Positions 1 to 12,563 of a stretch of DNA of 64,000 nt are shown here, piece by piece. How positions within the stretch are numbered: the stretch's first letter is position 1; each line of letters starts with the position of its first letter. Under the pieces are notes generated by a model. That model was not told where the DNA came from. It made no database searches and saw nothing but the letters and a program-made list of their open reading frames with translations. The translations under genes were made by a program, and so were the position numbers. Source of the DNA: Oryza sativa Japonica Group (lineage: Eukaryota > Streptophyta > Magnoliopsida > Poales > Poaceae). Location of the stretch: assembly GCF_034140825.1 (NCBI RefSeq), contig NC_089044.1:23242001-23306000 (forward strand), written 5' to 3'.

Positions 1-994
1 TCGCGGTTGACGCCGTACCGGGCGTGGCGCTCGCTGATGGAGAGGGCGCTTATCTCGGCGGCGAGGCAGCGGCGCTCGCGGTAGGTCTGGAGGCGGTGCT
101 TCAACCTGCCGCGCACGCCGTCGCCCGGGCGGCACCTGATGCGGAGCCAATAGAGGCCGACGCAGTCCTCGGCGTCGTAGGCGAGCTCGCGCACCTGCTT
201 CATCCACTCCCGGATGAAGTGGTCCACGGCGGCGCCGTCGTCGGCCTCAGACTACATCCGGAAGAGCGCGTTCATGGTGGCCAGCTCGTCCCGCAGCTCC
301 GCGACCTCGCCGCGGACGCCGCTGAGCTACCGGTACTCCTCACCCAGCAGCTGCCCAACCGTGCTCACAAGTATAGTTGGCCATAAGGCCCGGCCCACGG
401 CACGCCTTTTTGGCCCGACCCAAGCACGGCACGGCCCGACTTGGGTCGGGCCCATGCCGGCCCAGCCCGACCGTCGGGCCATGCCTGGGCCTCCCCGCCA
501 GCACGCTGGGCTGGCCCGGCACGGTCGGGCCGGCCCGGCACGGTCGGGCCGGCCCGGCACGATGGGCTGGCAGGCCAGACCCGGTACACAAAGTATAGGG
601 ACTAAAAATAGACATATAAATGTCAATGTCTAAAGAATAGGGACCTTAAATAGACTTATTTTAGCTATTTATATACCACAGCACAAAGAAGAGGGAGGTA
701 AAATAGACTTTTTTTAGCTATACAATGTCACAGCCCAATAGGAGGGAGAAAATTTAGACTTATTCTGAGGAAAAGCACGATGGCCCATCGTGCCTTCGGG
801 CCGGCCCGGCACGGCCCGAGGCGTGTTGGGCCGTGCCTGGGCTGTGAGTGCGGCACGTGGGCTGACACGGCACGGCCCGGTGCGTCGGTCGGGCCGTGCC
901 GGCCCGACAAGCCTTGGCCCAGGCACGGCCAGGCCTGGGCCGTGCCGGCATGGCCATCTATACTCACAAGCGACTGGGCCGCGCTGATCTCCAT
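1..994 (-). pseudogene. CC-NBS-LRR resistance gene, 5' end, broken
   Basis: Read on the minus strand, the gene starts at an ATG at 994-992 (MEISAAQSLVS), is interrupted by a 591 bp element at 372-962, and resumes at 371 as STVGQLLGEEYR. It continues as an Rx-type coiled-coil domain: EVAELRDELATMNALF, then DHFIREWMKQVRELAYDAED, the EDVID-like stretch, to the window edge. NLR proteins of this class are cytoplasmic immune receptors, and the coiled coil is the signalling end. Two in-frame stops lie at 328-330 and 252-254, besides the insertion, so this copy cannot make the receptor. The nucleotide-binding and LRR parts, if present, lie beyond the left edge. The family assignment is firm; how much of the gene survives cannot be seen. 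Confidence 0.82.
372..962. mobile_element. non-autonomous hAT-like element inside the NLR
   Basis: The ends are inverted (TATAGTTGGCCAT at 372; ATGGCCATCTATA ending at 962) and the element is flanked by a perfect 8 bp duplication CTCACAAG (364-371 and 963-970), as hAT transposases make. The body is GC-rich with many GGCCCGGCC/GGCACGGCC words around an AT-rich core. It has no transposase. Removing it and one duplication restores the NLR reading frame across the junction. A related, larger element lies at about 55690-57140. Confidence 0.75.
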
Positions 995-1635
995 GCTCGC
1001 CACGCCGGCCCGCTCGATCTCTCTGTTAGCACTAATAATGACTCGCATATGTTTTAGAATATCTGCATTAACCAGTCGTGTATGTGTGTCATACACGTAG
1101 TGGAGTTCTGCATATACATTGCATGCATGCATGCATGCATGTACTAGGAGATTAGCTCAGTTGTAGTAACAGCCATGTGTTTGGTGATTAGTTGACCGAG
1201 TAATTAATTAGCTTATGTGGTTAGTTGAGTACGGGCAAGTTAACAATTAGTTAGCTGCATGCATGCATGTTAGTTGGGCACGTTCGGCGTCTGTAGCCAT
1301 ACATGCAAGAGGTAGTGGCTTACGCATGTATTGACGCAACACAAGAACAATTTGCAGCGTAAACAATAGATGCTTCTCGATGCGAAAGAGCTAACGAGCG
1401 AGCGCTCGCAGGAACTAGAACTAGCGAGCGTGTCTGAGACTTGACCATTCGGACTTTCCCTTTCATGATGGCTTACGTGCGAGTCTCCTTTTTTTTTTTC
1501 ACGGTCTAGTGACAGAGGTGAGATATGTCGCTTCGAAGCTTCGTGGGTGAGATATACATGGGATTTTTCTTTATCTTTTGATACGTGCATGTACATATCC
1601 CACGCCAAACTAATACTCCCTCACCTTACTAAATA
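995..1635. other. upstream region of the broken NLR
   Basis: No coding region is supported here. It holds runs of GCATGCAT (RY-type repeats) at 1119-1142 and 1257-1270, and a GA/CT-rich stretch. It would be the 5' flank of the minus-strand NLR. Confidence 0.4.
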
Positions 1636-1905
1636 ATCCCTCCATATACTTTTAATAGTTATATTTCCAAATCTAAAAAAATTATTTTTGATAGCCATAT
1701 TTCAATTCAACAACCTATCATCTTAATGACTTTCTCGGATTTAATACGTGATTGGCTATATGGACATCGAGAAATATAAATATTAATGAATCGTTTGTTT
1801 ACGAAGAATGACTAGTAGCATGCTTAAATAGATGATAAGTAGAATTACTTATCCTTAGTCTGTATGCCAAGATGAAATATGACTATCAAAAATAGATGGA
1901 GGGAG
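1636..1905. mobile_element. MITE, CTCCCTCC-ended
   Basis: Inverted ends (TCCCTCCAT near 1637; ATGGAGGGAG to 1905) and an AT-rich body without coding sequence. It abuts the truncated copy that follows. Confidence 0.55.
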
Positions 1906-2104
1906 TATTTGACACCGTTGACTTAATTTTTAGTACATATTTAACCATTCATTTTATTTAAAAACTTTTGTGAAATATATAAAACTATATATATACATAT
2001 AAGTATATTTAACAATAAATCAAATGATAGGAACTTGAATAAGATGAACATTCAAACATATTTAAAAAAGTCAATAGCGTCAAATACTTAGAAACGGAGG
2101 GAGG
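1906..2104. mobile_element. Stowaway-like MITE, left end missing
   Basis: The body words TTTGACACCGTTGACTT and the right end AAACGGAGGGAG match the family seen whole at 33082, 34700, 37264, 50627 and 54865. The left terminal repeat is absent, probably lost where it meets the preceding MITE. Confidence 0.6.
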
Positions 2105-2287
2105 ACTATTTTCTCCGTTCCAAAAGTTTTTATTCGATGAGACACATGTTTTTAGTAAGGTATAAACTACTCAAGCTGCATATGTCCACATGTTGCTGCT
2201 TTGGATAAAGATGTCAAAAACGCTCCACATCAGTAGACCAATTCAAAGAGAAAATATCGGGCACTGCTCCACTGTCTTGCTCTCTAA

Positions 2288-2541
2288 GAGCAGGTACAAT
2301 AGCAAGCTATAGCCTGCTATTAGCTAGCTGCAAACATATTTTAAGGAGATAAATAAGGAGAGAGAAGGGCAGCGGGCTACAGATTTGTAGCTAGCTGTAG
2401 CACGGACTCCAAGACACAGTGTGTGTATGACAGGTGGGACCATGTATTAATAGTGTAGTATGTAACTATTGTATAAATGAGCTATTAAATTGGCTATAGA
2501 TGAATTGAAGCTAGTAGTTGGCTATACTATTGAACTTGCTC
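2288..2541. mobile_element. Tourist-like MITE (GAGCAGGTACAATAG family)
   Basis: Begins GAGCAGGTACAATAG and ends TATTGAACTTGCTC, with TAA on both sides (2285-2287, 2542-2544). A 3 bp TAA duplication is typical of PIF/Harbinger MITEs. Other copies: 30969-31211, 31684-31930, 45789-46031. Confidence 0.7.
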
Positions 2542-3847
2542 TAACCATGCTCATTCTCCTCCTCTGTCCCTTCGACCGCCGTCTCCTCGTGCCTCCAGAC
2601 ATCGATCCCGACGCCCCCTGTTGCTATCTCGTGGTGAGGACCTACTGCTGTAGGCGGCGGGGTGGACAACGGAAGCAGGGAAGAGCGGCAGGGCACGGGG
2701 AAGGGCAGGGGAGGGGGCATAGCTAGGGGTCATCAGCGGGGACAGCGACTGCCGCAAGTAGCAGTGGAGGAAGGCGGGGGTCGTTGGACTTCGAGGGGAG
2801 CGTGGCACGGACGACAACGATGGCGACAGAGACGACTCCGATGACTCGGACGACATCGCGCCACCCTTCTCAAGGAAGACGCTGCGCTGACCGGTGAGTG
2901 GATCTAGCGCCGACGATAGTGGGACTAGTGGATCCATCGCTAGTGGCCGCGGGGTAAAGCGGATGCAACGGCAAAGGCGGCAGCGCCACATCGCCATCTT
3001 ATTATTGAGCATCTATGTAATATTGTTCAATATACAAGAGAAAATACCCATGCGTTGCAACGGGTAAAGACTATTTTAATCTTATTATTGTTATATGGTT
3101 AGTTAAGATAAAATTCACTGTGAGAATTTATTTGGATATATATTTTTTTAGAAAATCATGAGCTATAATTAAAAGTCCGATCATCTCAAGTTAGCATGCG
3201 AGTTTTTTTAAAGAGATTATTTATACAATTCCTTATGTATTTCCAAAACAGAACAAACTTAAAATCCGACTCAAATACGGATTTGTATTTCCAAAAGCAA
3301 ATGAACTTAAAAACCGACTCATACACGAATGACGTACCTAAGTACCGACAAACACATCTTCAATTTTTATAATAGTACCGGCAAACATATCTTCAATTTT
3401 TATAATAGTAGAGATGTATATAGATGTTTCACTTGTCAGATTGGGGTTTTGGTGGTGTTTCATTTTCTTTTTCGATTTTCACTTGGATCTTGTGATGTTT
3501 CAATGGCTTTAAATCATTTGTTTCATATGTTGAACCAAACTGTTTCATCTGGTGATCCAATTGTGTTCCACTATTTTCAAGAATTGAAATATTCTTATAC
3601 TAAGTGCTGAAACATTGTTTCACAAGTGATGAAACAACGCCCGATTTTTTTGGAAAAAATCGGGCATTCAGTTTGCAATCGTTTCATAAAGATGTTGTAA
3701 CAGAGGACTCTTCTGGTGGAAGCCTACAACCCATGCTGCATTCTCTGCTCACCACCTTGGGACACAAAGCTAATGGGTGGAATCAATGATTTGACCTATA
3801 TCCTTATAGTGAGCATACTCCATGTAGCTTTGAGCATCTATATTGTA
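2542..3847. other. intergenic, no gene recognised
   Basis: A GC-rich part (2560-3010) has overlapping reading frames on both strands with no recognisable protein. A short CCCGTTGCAACG-type repeat edge sits near 3048-3068. The rest is AT-rich. A palindrome GCCCGATTTTTT/AAAAAATCGGGC lies at 3638-3665. This looks like old transposon debris. Confidence 0.4.
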
Positions 3848-4083
3848 CTCCCTCTGTCCCACATAAAATCCAATCCTAGCATCCCAACACAAAATTAGTG
3901 GAGGATGAAAATGACCAAAACACCCCTTATTATTGAATAAAATGTAATGGTGATAGGCAGGTAAAGGGTATAAAGGAATAAAACTTCTCGTTTTATGTTC
4001 TGAGGGTAGGTATGATGATAGAAGTTGGTTTTCTGTTGGACAAAATTCAAACTCTATAAGTTGAGTTTTTTTTATGGAGGGAG
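3848..4083. mobile_element. Stowaway-like MITE
   Basis: CTCCCTCTGTCCC at the left and an inverted TATGGAGGGAG end at the right, flanked by TA. AT-rich, non-coding. Confidence 0.6.
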
Positions 4084-4163
4084 TAGACAACATGTGTTAT
4101 ATAATTTGCTTAATAAAATAATGTATTTAAACATTGTTTATAGATTGAAGCTAGAGGATATTA

Positions 4164-4403
4164 GGATGTGTTCTTTTCCCCTCTTTCCTAACTTATTTCC
4201 CTTGTTTTCCACACGCACACTTTTCAAATTGTTAAACGATGCATTTTTTTGCAAAAGTTTTCTATATGAAAGTTGCTTTAAAAAATCATATTAATCCATT
4301 TTTCAAGTTTTTTAGGCTAATACTAATTAATCTCACTATAATTGCATACTTTGTTTTCCGTGTTGGGAGGCAAGGTTCCCAACTTTGTCTCCCGAACACA
4401 GCC
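4164..4403. mobile_element. MITE with GGMTGTGTTC ends, TTA duplication
   Basis: Left end GGATGTGTTC, right end GAACACAGCC, flanked by TTA (4161-4163, 4404-4406). Shares its interior (TTTTCAAATTGYTAAACG) with elements at 25964-26203 and about 31456-31943. Confidence 0.65.
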
Positions 4404-6080
4404 TTAGACGATATAGACGTTGAAGGAGATGGTCATGAAGATCCTAGTCCAGTTGCCTGTCAAGTCTCTAATACGGTTCAAATCCGTCTGCAGAGGGTAG
4501 CACGTCATGATCTCTAAGCGCTCCTGGCAGTGTTATACAGAAGACATATCTAATAGTTTTGGGTTGGGCTCGACGGGACTCACCATATACCAAATCTTAT
4601 ACGAAATGTGTTCCGGATAATGAAGGAAAAGCAAAGTTCTACTCATACACTACAAGGACTGCTTAGATTGTATCCATACTTGTCTCTTAGTTCTACTTGA
4701 ATAAGGGAACATTCGAGGATATAAATACAAGATCCCCTAGGAAAAGGAGGCACATGCAACTCGCTAACACGTCTAGACAGATCTAGACACGCCAACACAA
4801 GACAAGCCAATACAGATATAAACAAACTCAACGTAGGACCCACAAAGGCCGACATGAAGGATCCAGCGCTACCTCCAATCTCGTCGAGTTCATATTCGAC
4901 AAAGAAGACTACATTAGCTCTCGACTATATGTGAGAGCTCTGTGCCGCCAAACCGACAGAGACTAGATTAATTAGGCCATCCCAAATATTGCACTTATGA
5001 CATATTGATATATAAAAACAACACCAGCTTCGACCAATAGGAATAGGGCTATTACATGTTAGTTAAGGGGCTCAAACCTGTATAAAAGTCACAGTCGCAA
5101 TTCTCTTTTATCTTAATCTCGTGTATACCCTTATTCCAACGACCGTATATACTCTACAAATACCGTCTGTCTGTGAGTATAACCCGTCGAAAGTTCGAAA
5201 CCTCCTTCATCCACGCACATCTCCATTGTGCAACCTCTCGTCGGGAGCAGGAGTCGCCCACTCGCCCTTCCTTGTCAACTTTTATCGTAAAAGTTGATTG
5301 GGCTGAACTAATATTTCGACTTCATGCGGCCTAATGACGGGATGGAATTACGTGCCATAATAAGTTCACTTGAGGTCCTTCATTTTATCGCTAAATCAGA
5401 ACCCTGAACCTAAATATCAGATATAACCTATCCATATCAATTTTGATCTCTTATCAGCATAATGGCCGGTTTTAAATTAATATAATAAGTGAGACTCACA
5501 TGGACTTCACATGCAAGCGATCAACTTTTTGCGTGAAGTCATGAAGTTTCTTGGAAGGATGGTCATTTGACCGTTGGTATATCTATCCCAGTCAAAGAAG
5601 CATACGGCTTCGTCGTATCGCTTATTCCCCTTCGGGGAATAAGTTAAACATCATATTTACAAATAAAACATAATTTGTGAATAAAATTTTTATATGCATA
5701 TTCTCGGTTATCTAAAAACAAATGCTAAAAATAAACTTCGATAAAAATCACAAAATTAACTTCAAATTTATAGTTAAAAATTAAATTTTAATTGATAAGT
5801 ATAAACATAAGCGAAAAATTAGGCCCATAGCCTCCTACAGGCTACAGCAACAAACACACCAGTCACCCTTTTGACTATCCGTTGCCACGCCTCGCCTGCT
5901 CTCTCTCAGCCACACGCCCACACGTACGTAAGCGCACACGCCACGTATGCATCCTCCATTCGCGCTCTGCCTCCGGCGTACGTTGCAGGGACTGCTTGCA
6001 GGCAGCTACAGCCTCGCCACTCATCTTTAAACAATTAGCTCTGCACAGGTCGAATCCAATTCGGGAATCGCCTCTCCTCC
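4404..6080. other. intergenic, repeat debris
   Basis: No gene is supported. A degenerate ATAAGTTCACTTGAGGTCC motif near 5360 resembles the termini of the Mutator-like elements at 46517 and 48405. A near-perfect hairpin (10 bp stem CTTATTCCCC, 3 nt loop) sits at 5621-5643. A TATAAAAG motif occurs near 5080. None gives a firm element boundary. Confidence 0.35.
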
Positions 6081-6251
6081 TCTGCTTTGCATCGATTCGC
6101 TCAATCTCGTCTCCTTTATATGTCTGCATTTGCACCGTCTCTTCCTCTCCACGTTGCAGCAGCAGCAACAGCAGTAGCTTCACAAGGGAGGAGAGGAAGG
6201 ATTAAGACGACGAGCACTTGTTGGAGGAGGAGAGCAGCTGTCCCGGTGAAC

Positions 6252-7777
6252 ATGGCAGCCGCCACCAGGTGAATTCTTACTGAGTTCTGACAAGATGGAT
6301 CATGGATTCTCCATTTTCGCTGTTCCTTTTTGTTCTTTTTTATACTCCGAAATAGGAGAGCATCCTACTGTAATTTTCTTGGGAGTTGGGAGGGAGATGA
6401 TCGATTGATTATATTGCTGGTTCAGCTGCTCGTGCTGTTCAATTGATCAATCGTTCTTCAGTTTGCATATGTTCAGAGTTCATGCTGTTCTAACAAACCA
6501 GAAACGCCGAAACATACTGTGATACTGATGATAAATTGATAACTGATCCTCTATGTGTCTCTCTGTCTGAATTAAGCAGCAGTGCGCTGTCAAAGCTTGC
6601 TCCACTGGAGGCGATCTTGTTTGACATCGATGGCACCCTCTGCGACTCTGATCCTATCCATTTCTGCGCCTTCCGCGAACTGCTGCAGCAGGTTCTGCTT
6701 GCTCCGTCTTTCCTTCTTTCTCATGGCTTGCGATTATGCTCTGCTTCTCTGCATACTCTGCAATTCTGAACCTTCGCGTTTCTATGTGTGTAATGACTAC
6801 AGGTTGGTTTCAACAATGGCGTGCCCATCTCCGAGGAGTTCTACAGCGCCAATATCAGCGGGGGGCACAACGATGACCTCGCAAGGGCCTTGTTCCCGGA
6901 TTTGGATCATGACAAGGCAATGAAGTTCATGGACGACAAGGAAGCATTGTACAGAAGGTATATAAATTCTTATCTTCTTCCATACTATAGCATGATATGG
7001 TAGATGAACTAATTGCAGATTTTAGTTTTTCTGCAGAAATTCAGCTGTAAACCTAAACACAATGCTAATGCCAACGCACTGACAACTCTGAATTTTCCTA
7101 ACATAACATAGTCATTCGGTTTCAGAACTAGCAGGCAGGTTGGTTCATCCTGATAACCTTAAGCCGAAAACTATGCAGGTTGGCTCCAGAACAGTTGGTG
7201 GCAGTAGAAGGCCTGCATGATCTGTGCAGATGGATAAAAGATCACAAGCTGAAACGCGCCGCCGTAACAAATGCTCCAAGGTCAAATGCAGAGCTCATGC
7301 TGTCACTCCTTGGGCTCACTGAATTCTTCCCGGTGCTCGTAATCGGGAGCGAGTGTGACCGAGCCAAGCCATTCCCTGATCCTTACCTCAAGGCTCTTGA
7401 GCTTATTGGTGCATCACCTGATCACACATTCATTTTTGAGGTACACATTAGTTTTGTACTTTTGTTCACAAAATAGTTATCTTCAGTTTTATCATCAACT
7501 ACATTCATGTACTTTTTTTTTGTTTTGTTTTGAGAACTAACTATATTCATGTTAAAATAGTACTAACATGGTGTTCATCCTTGTCAAGGACTCCGCGTCA
7601 GGGATTCGAGCCGGTGTAGCTGCAAATGTTCCTGTAGTTGGTCTGACAACTAGGAATCCAGAGAAAGTTCTGCAAGATGCAGGAGCAAGCTTGCTGATAA
7701 AAGATTTCCAGGACCCAAAGCTACTGTCCATACTTGAAGAGATAGAACCTACGGTTGCCGCCGTCGAGCAAGTCTGA
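6252..7777 (+). CDS. SGPP: HAD-superfamily sugar-phosphate phosphatase, SGPP-like
   Basis: Five exons: 6252-6268, 6580-6691, 6803-6957, 7179-7440 and 7589-7777, all with GT-AG junctions and consistent phase, giving 244 aa. That is the length of Arabidopsis SGPP, which dephosphorylates a broad set of phosphosugars in the cytosol. HAD signatures are all present: the nucleophile motif DIDGT (D21, D23), motif II VTNAP (about T125), the lysine of motif III in RAKPFPDPY (about K158), and motif IV FEDSASGIRAG (D183). The Asp cap-type helical insert lies at about residues 40-100. No transit peptide is evident. The first coding exon is only 17 nt; the start was chosen because it gives MAAATSS and joins in frame to LSKLAPLEAILFD. 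Exon 5 uses an AAG acceptor. A beta-phosphoglucomutase-like role is the alternative. Confidence 0.88.
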
Positions 7778-8576
7778 TTTTTGCAGATGGAGCAATGGAA
7801 TTCTGGAGTACTAGATGGAGCATTTTTTGCAGATGGAACATGAATACTGGAATAATTATACATCTGTCTATCCTAACAAAATAAAGCTGATTTCTAGATG
7901 GGGCCGGGGTCAGCACACGTCTTAGGACTTTTGAGTTTGTCAATTGACCATCATCTGTGCATGTGACTTGCTGTAAAAACTCCTGTAAAAAACTCCCAGT
8001 ATGCATATTGCCGAAAATAACTGTAATGTATGTTTACATGGTTTGATAGAACTAAACAGCTGCAGGAAAATGGCTATATAGTTTATCAGTTGAATTTGCT
8101 ATCTTTTGTTGGAAACGCATCTACTGAATTGTGGTTTGTAAACAAGAAAAATACATGTTTTGCATGGAAGGAACAATACAATAAATCCCCCGTTATGATA
8201 TCCTCTTTGGCTATTCCATCCATCCGCCAAAAAAAAAATCTATTATCATCAACAACATCTTCTGCTTAAATAACTCAGAAATGTTATAAACAAGTACGTG
8301 GAGAGAGTAATTAACACAAAACATCCATTGAAAAGACGATTTTGCTATCCATCTCCCGTGTGATTTTTTCTATGGCATTTCAACGGCACGTATGAATGAT
8401 TAGAGCGGATTTCCGAATCCGGAAAGGATCATTAGGCCCGAGCTAATTAATATTAGGCCCAGTAGAATAAAAAGCCCAAGTAAACAAAGCGACCAAGACG
8501 GCCCACGGACGAAGGAAGACCACCACATCCGCACGAAAAATCTCCGACGCCACGACGCTCTCTCGCCTCTCCCGGA
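7778..8576. other. intergenic between SGPP-like and zinc-site gene
   Basis: Holds the SGPP-like 3' UTR and the promoter and 5' UTR of the next gene. AATAAA-like signals occur near 7877. No further gene or element boundary is seen. Confidence 0.5.
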
Positions 8577-11500
8577 ATGGAAACGTTCGCGCGGTGGCGT
8601 CCACCGCCGCCGCCGGCGGCAGCTGGGCGCGTGTCCCTTCGACCGGCGTACGGGAGGCGGAGCCGGGCCGCCACGGTCTCCCCGCGCGCGTTCGGCGGCG
8701 GCGCTGACTTCGACGGCTTCGTGCGGCGGGCGTGGCGGGGCGCCAACGCCGGCGCCGAGCGGCTCGCGTTCGAGGTGCGCCAGACCGCGCAGCGCCTGGA
8801 CGGGAGGTTCTCGATATCGAGGCGCCTGGCCGAGGCCGCGCGCGCCGCCCGCGCGCGCGCCGTCGAGATCGACGCCGAGCTCGGCATCGGCCGGCGGTGG
8901 CGCTCCTTCTCCGTCGACTTCTCCCGCAACTGGCCCAGGGTTCCGATCCTCTTCTCCCCCATCACCATTTAGCTTTCTCCTTATCTCATATCCTCTCTTT
9001 TAGGGGGAATTCATTAATTTGTGGCTGATTTGCCTTTTCCTGTGCAGTATAGGAGGGAGCTGACTGACTTCATGGCCACACCTATTGGGAGAGCTTTCAC
9101 TGTGAGTTCTAGTAGCTTCAATTATGCCTGATAACTTGCTAAATTAGCTGTAGTTTTAGTCTTTACATTCGATTATACAGGTCTCAGCTTGTAAGTGGAA
9201 TGTATTACTAGTATCTAGCTTGGTTCATGTTTGCATCTGATACACCTATTTGTATCAATTCCTATATGAGTTAGTTTGCGTTCGCGAAAAAAAATATATG
9301 AGTTGTTTATCAGAGAAAATTTATTATATGCCACTCAATTCGCAAGCCTTATCAACCGCGATGCCGCGAACAGTTAATTGGCACCTTCATCTGACTGGGG
9401 GTTGTCATGACTTTGGTGTTAATACTTTGTTGGGGAAAATGGTTGGTAGTACTAGATTCACTCTCAAGTTTTCTGCTTCTTGTATGGTATCAGTCCCTTT
9501 GAGGAATTCTGGGAGGGCATAATTTAGATTGCTTAGTAAAGTTATACCACCTAAGGTAATGACAAGATGATCGTAAGTCCTAGAAATCATGAGATGCGAA
9601 GGTGGTCCCTTTTATAGCTGCTCAAATATTTATACTTCTTTAGCATCTACAGTCTATGGTTTGAAGGAGCTAACAACATCAGAAAATAAAGCTAGAGAAT
9701 TATTTTTACATTGCCAATTCATTCACATCTGACTAGATTTCTGGTGCTTGATAAAAAATACAAGATATTTATCCTATTACTCTCTCTTAGAATTTATGGA
9801 TGTACGCCCTTTCATGGAGCTGTCTGTTAGCAACCTTACTGACTTAGTACAAGCAGTAGCAGTTTCTAGTACAATGGAGGTGGAACTAAGAGATACAAGC
9901 TTATAGAAGGTTCTAGAGAGAGGTAGAGGAAGTAGTACAGCCTGGTAGGAAGAAGACGCAGGGAAGGAGGGAGAGAGAGCTCGACAAGGTTCAGCCGAAC
10001 CAGATCGAGCCGCCGCCTTCTGTAGTTCCCGGCTGGGCTTGGCTTGGAGAGTGGATGAATGTGCAGCCGACCTAATCCCTAAAATCCCCCTTCCTTAAAA
10101 TCTGTCCTCTTCATGGGCCAAAAACCAGTAAATGCCACTGAAGCCTGTAGCATATATAAATCCTCCTTGGACCCAACTCATCCATGCATTTTTTTTTTCC
10201 TGTAACAATACCGGCATCAGGACTATTTTCATAAACCTCAATAGTTAGCTCATATTCACCTTTCTCAGTATTTTGTCCACTCCTACAGGAATTTAAGTGA
10301 TGTTTAGCTGGCTGTAGGAAGTATTTCTCTTTCCTATTAACCCGTGCAGATGAATAGCAACGTGAGCACAATTCAAATAAAGAATTCCATTTCTATGCCA
10401 CATGACACCCTGCTCTGCTCCAGACCAATACTTGAAACAACCAAGGATTTCAGGATGTTATTGGAATGAGCACAATAGAGAGCAGGCAAGTGAACCTGAA
10501 AGTATACTCCACACGTTGTCCAAAGCTGATAACATGATCAGGACTCCACCAGCTATACCCCAAATGAAAGGAATATGATCAAGATAACCTTATTATCACC
10601 AAAGGTCCCAAAATGTTCGCATTTTTAACTCAGTGCCATGGTGGTGATCACGATGATCATTTAGATTGTTTAGTAGAGTTCTACTGCCTAAGCTTAGCTA
10701 ACCACAAGATGATCATAAGACCTTGAAAACATGAAATGTGAAGGTAAGCCCTTTATAGCTGCCTGAATATTTGTGCTTCTTTAGTATATATAGTCTATGA
10801 TTTGAAGGAGCTAAAAACATTAGAAAGAAGAGAGAGATGACTCTATTTTCACATTGCCAATCCTTTCATTTGTGACTAGATTTCTGGTGCTTGAGAAAAA
10901 AATGCTAGACATTTTGCCTAGTACTCTCTGTTATCATTTTTGGATATACACCTTTGCATGTTGTCACGTCCATGAAACCATGTAATGTAGCACATACATT
11001 TTTTTTTAAGATCAAAATTGTATGCACCGTAGTTTTTAACAGCCTGTAGATACTGTATGTAGTATTATCTGCTTCAAATGATAATCAATCCCTTTCAAGA
11101 GATTTTGTGCTCACTAGCTGCTTTTTTTTTATGTAGACGATCTTTTTCATTTGGTTTGCACTGTCAGGATGGCTATTCAGAGTTTTCATTTTTGGTACAT
11201 TTGTCCTGCCTTTTGCTGCGCCACTTCTCCTTGGGACATTTGGTAATCGGGTCGCCATTGAGGTAATACTCATCTTTCTGAGTTTGGTCTGTTATCCTGT
11301 GTTTATTGTACTCAGTTTTGAAATGGCCTTGGAGCCACCGGCGAGTGTGTGCTAAGACTGTTCTTTTGCTGACTAATTGTTAAGTATATTGTATGCTAAA
11401 ATTAAATGGGTTTTAAGAGGCTTTAACCTGTATGCAAGTATACTGCTACTATCAGCCACATGATATGCAGCACCACTAGCACAGTGCTCTACTCTGTTGA

Positions 11501-11902
11501 TGTTTGTGTTTACTTTGAGTTTGTTGTATATTTTTGTTTATGGTTGAAGTGGCTTTCTCTGGCTTGAAATTAATTTCCCTGATCACATAGTGATACAAGG
11601 GTATCATAATGCATCAACTTGCTCTTGTTAATCTGTTGTTCTTTGGTGTGGGGTACTACTCGTAGTCAAGCAAAACCTGGGATGCTTTCAAAATACTAGG
11701 TAGTTACTGATTTAATGTGTTTCAATTCCAGGGGACATGCCCAGCGTGCAAACGGAGGTTTGTGGGTTACCGCAACCAAGTGATTCGGTGCATGAATTGC
11801 CAAAACATAGTGTGGCAGCCAAACAATAGGTCCTCTGGACGAGCCAGCAGTTCAAGAAGCTCAGGGCCTGATGTTATTGATGTGGAGTTTGAGGAGAAGT
11901 AA
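8577..11902 (+). CDS. probable plastid membrane protein with CX2C-X13-CX2C zinc site
   Basis: Exons 8577-8939, 9048-9101, 11137-11262 and 11732-11902 are all phase 0 and give 237 aa. Residues 1 to about 50 are rich in Arg, Pro and Ala with few acidic residues, like a chloroplast transit peptide. Residues about 60-120 form a basic, alanine-rich helical stretch. Residues about 140-175 (TIFFIWFALSGWLFRVFIFG...) are hydrophobic and probably span or enter a membrane. The C-terminal exon holds CPACKRRF and RCMNC (C184, C187, C201, C204), a four-cysteine zinc-ribbon-like knuckle, followed by a Ser-rich linker and the acidic tail DVIDVEFEEK. I recognise it as a conserved plant protein of unknown function; its role is not established here. 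Intron 2 is 2.0 kb and contains an internal duplication. Confidence 0.75.
9521..10965. repeat. direct duplication inside an intron
   Basis: Two diverged copies of about 305 bp (9521-9824 and 10659-10965) share the order ATTTAGATTG, ACAAGATGATC, TTTATAGCTG, TTTGAAGGAGCTAA, CTAGATTTCTGGTGCTTGA. The DNA between them (about 9830-10658) is more GC-rich at 9900-10080. It may be an insertion or the rest of the duplicated unit. Confidence 0.6.
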
Positions 11903-12563
11903 GAACATGTTGTTACAACGTGCACCAGCAACTTAGGGAGGGGAAGAATGAGAAGATAGGCTGGAAGTTTGTGATATGCGGGTTTGTACGTAGTTATTCG
12001 TGCAATTGTGTGTTGTACATTATGTGTTCTTTGAAATTTGAATAAAACGAAGCTTCGCCAAATTAAAGCACTGCGCATTACTTGATATTTAGCATTCGAA
12101 CAATGCTATACGTACGACCTGTATGTCCGATCAGCGTACGATCAAACGGTAAAACAACTCAATACGTGACTTAGTATGGTGGCAACATGGCTTGGTCATA
12201 CGGAGATTAACGTCACGAGCTCACGGCGTTAAGGTCGTTCCAAAGTCGGACAAGTTTAGTCGTACGTATAGTATTTTTCTTAGCATTCGGCATCTATGTT
12301 GTGGTATACCCACAACCAACAGCAGTTCATACTAGTGGTGAGCAGTGGAATTGAAGTTCTGTTAAGCATGCAGTTGCTGCAAGCATGAGTCCAGTACAGA
12401 AACATGTTCATTAAAAGAACCCATATAACCATGTTAATCATAAGTGAATAGCACAATGCTAGCTTGCAAACGAGTGAGCCATCAACACACCAAGAGAAAG
12501 CAAAAAACATGTTTGTGGTCAACTGGTGATCAGTTGAGAGCTTCATCAGAAGTAGTAAATGCA
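11903..12563. other. intergenic between convergent genes
   Basis: Contains the 3' UTRs of the zinc-site gene (AATAAA near 12041) and of PIG-P, which is transcribed towards it. No further feature is recognised. Confidence 0.5.

Noticed and set aside
1119-1142. GCATGCAT runs as a possible seed-specific RY regulatory site
   Set aside because: Simple repeat upstream of a broken gene; no support for function.
2551-3012. A 153-codon minus-strand frame rich in Ser
   Set aside because: Low complexity, no homology recognised, next to transposon debris.
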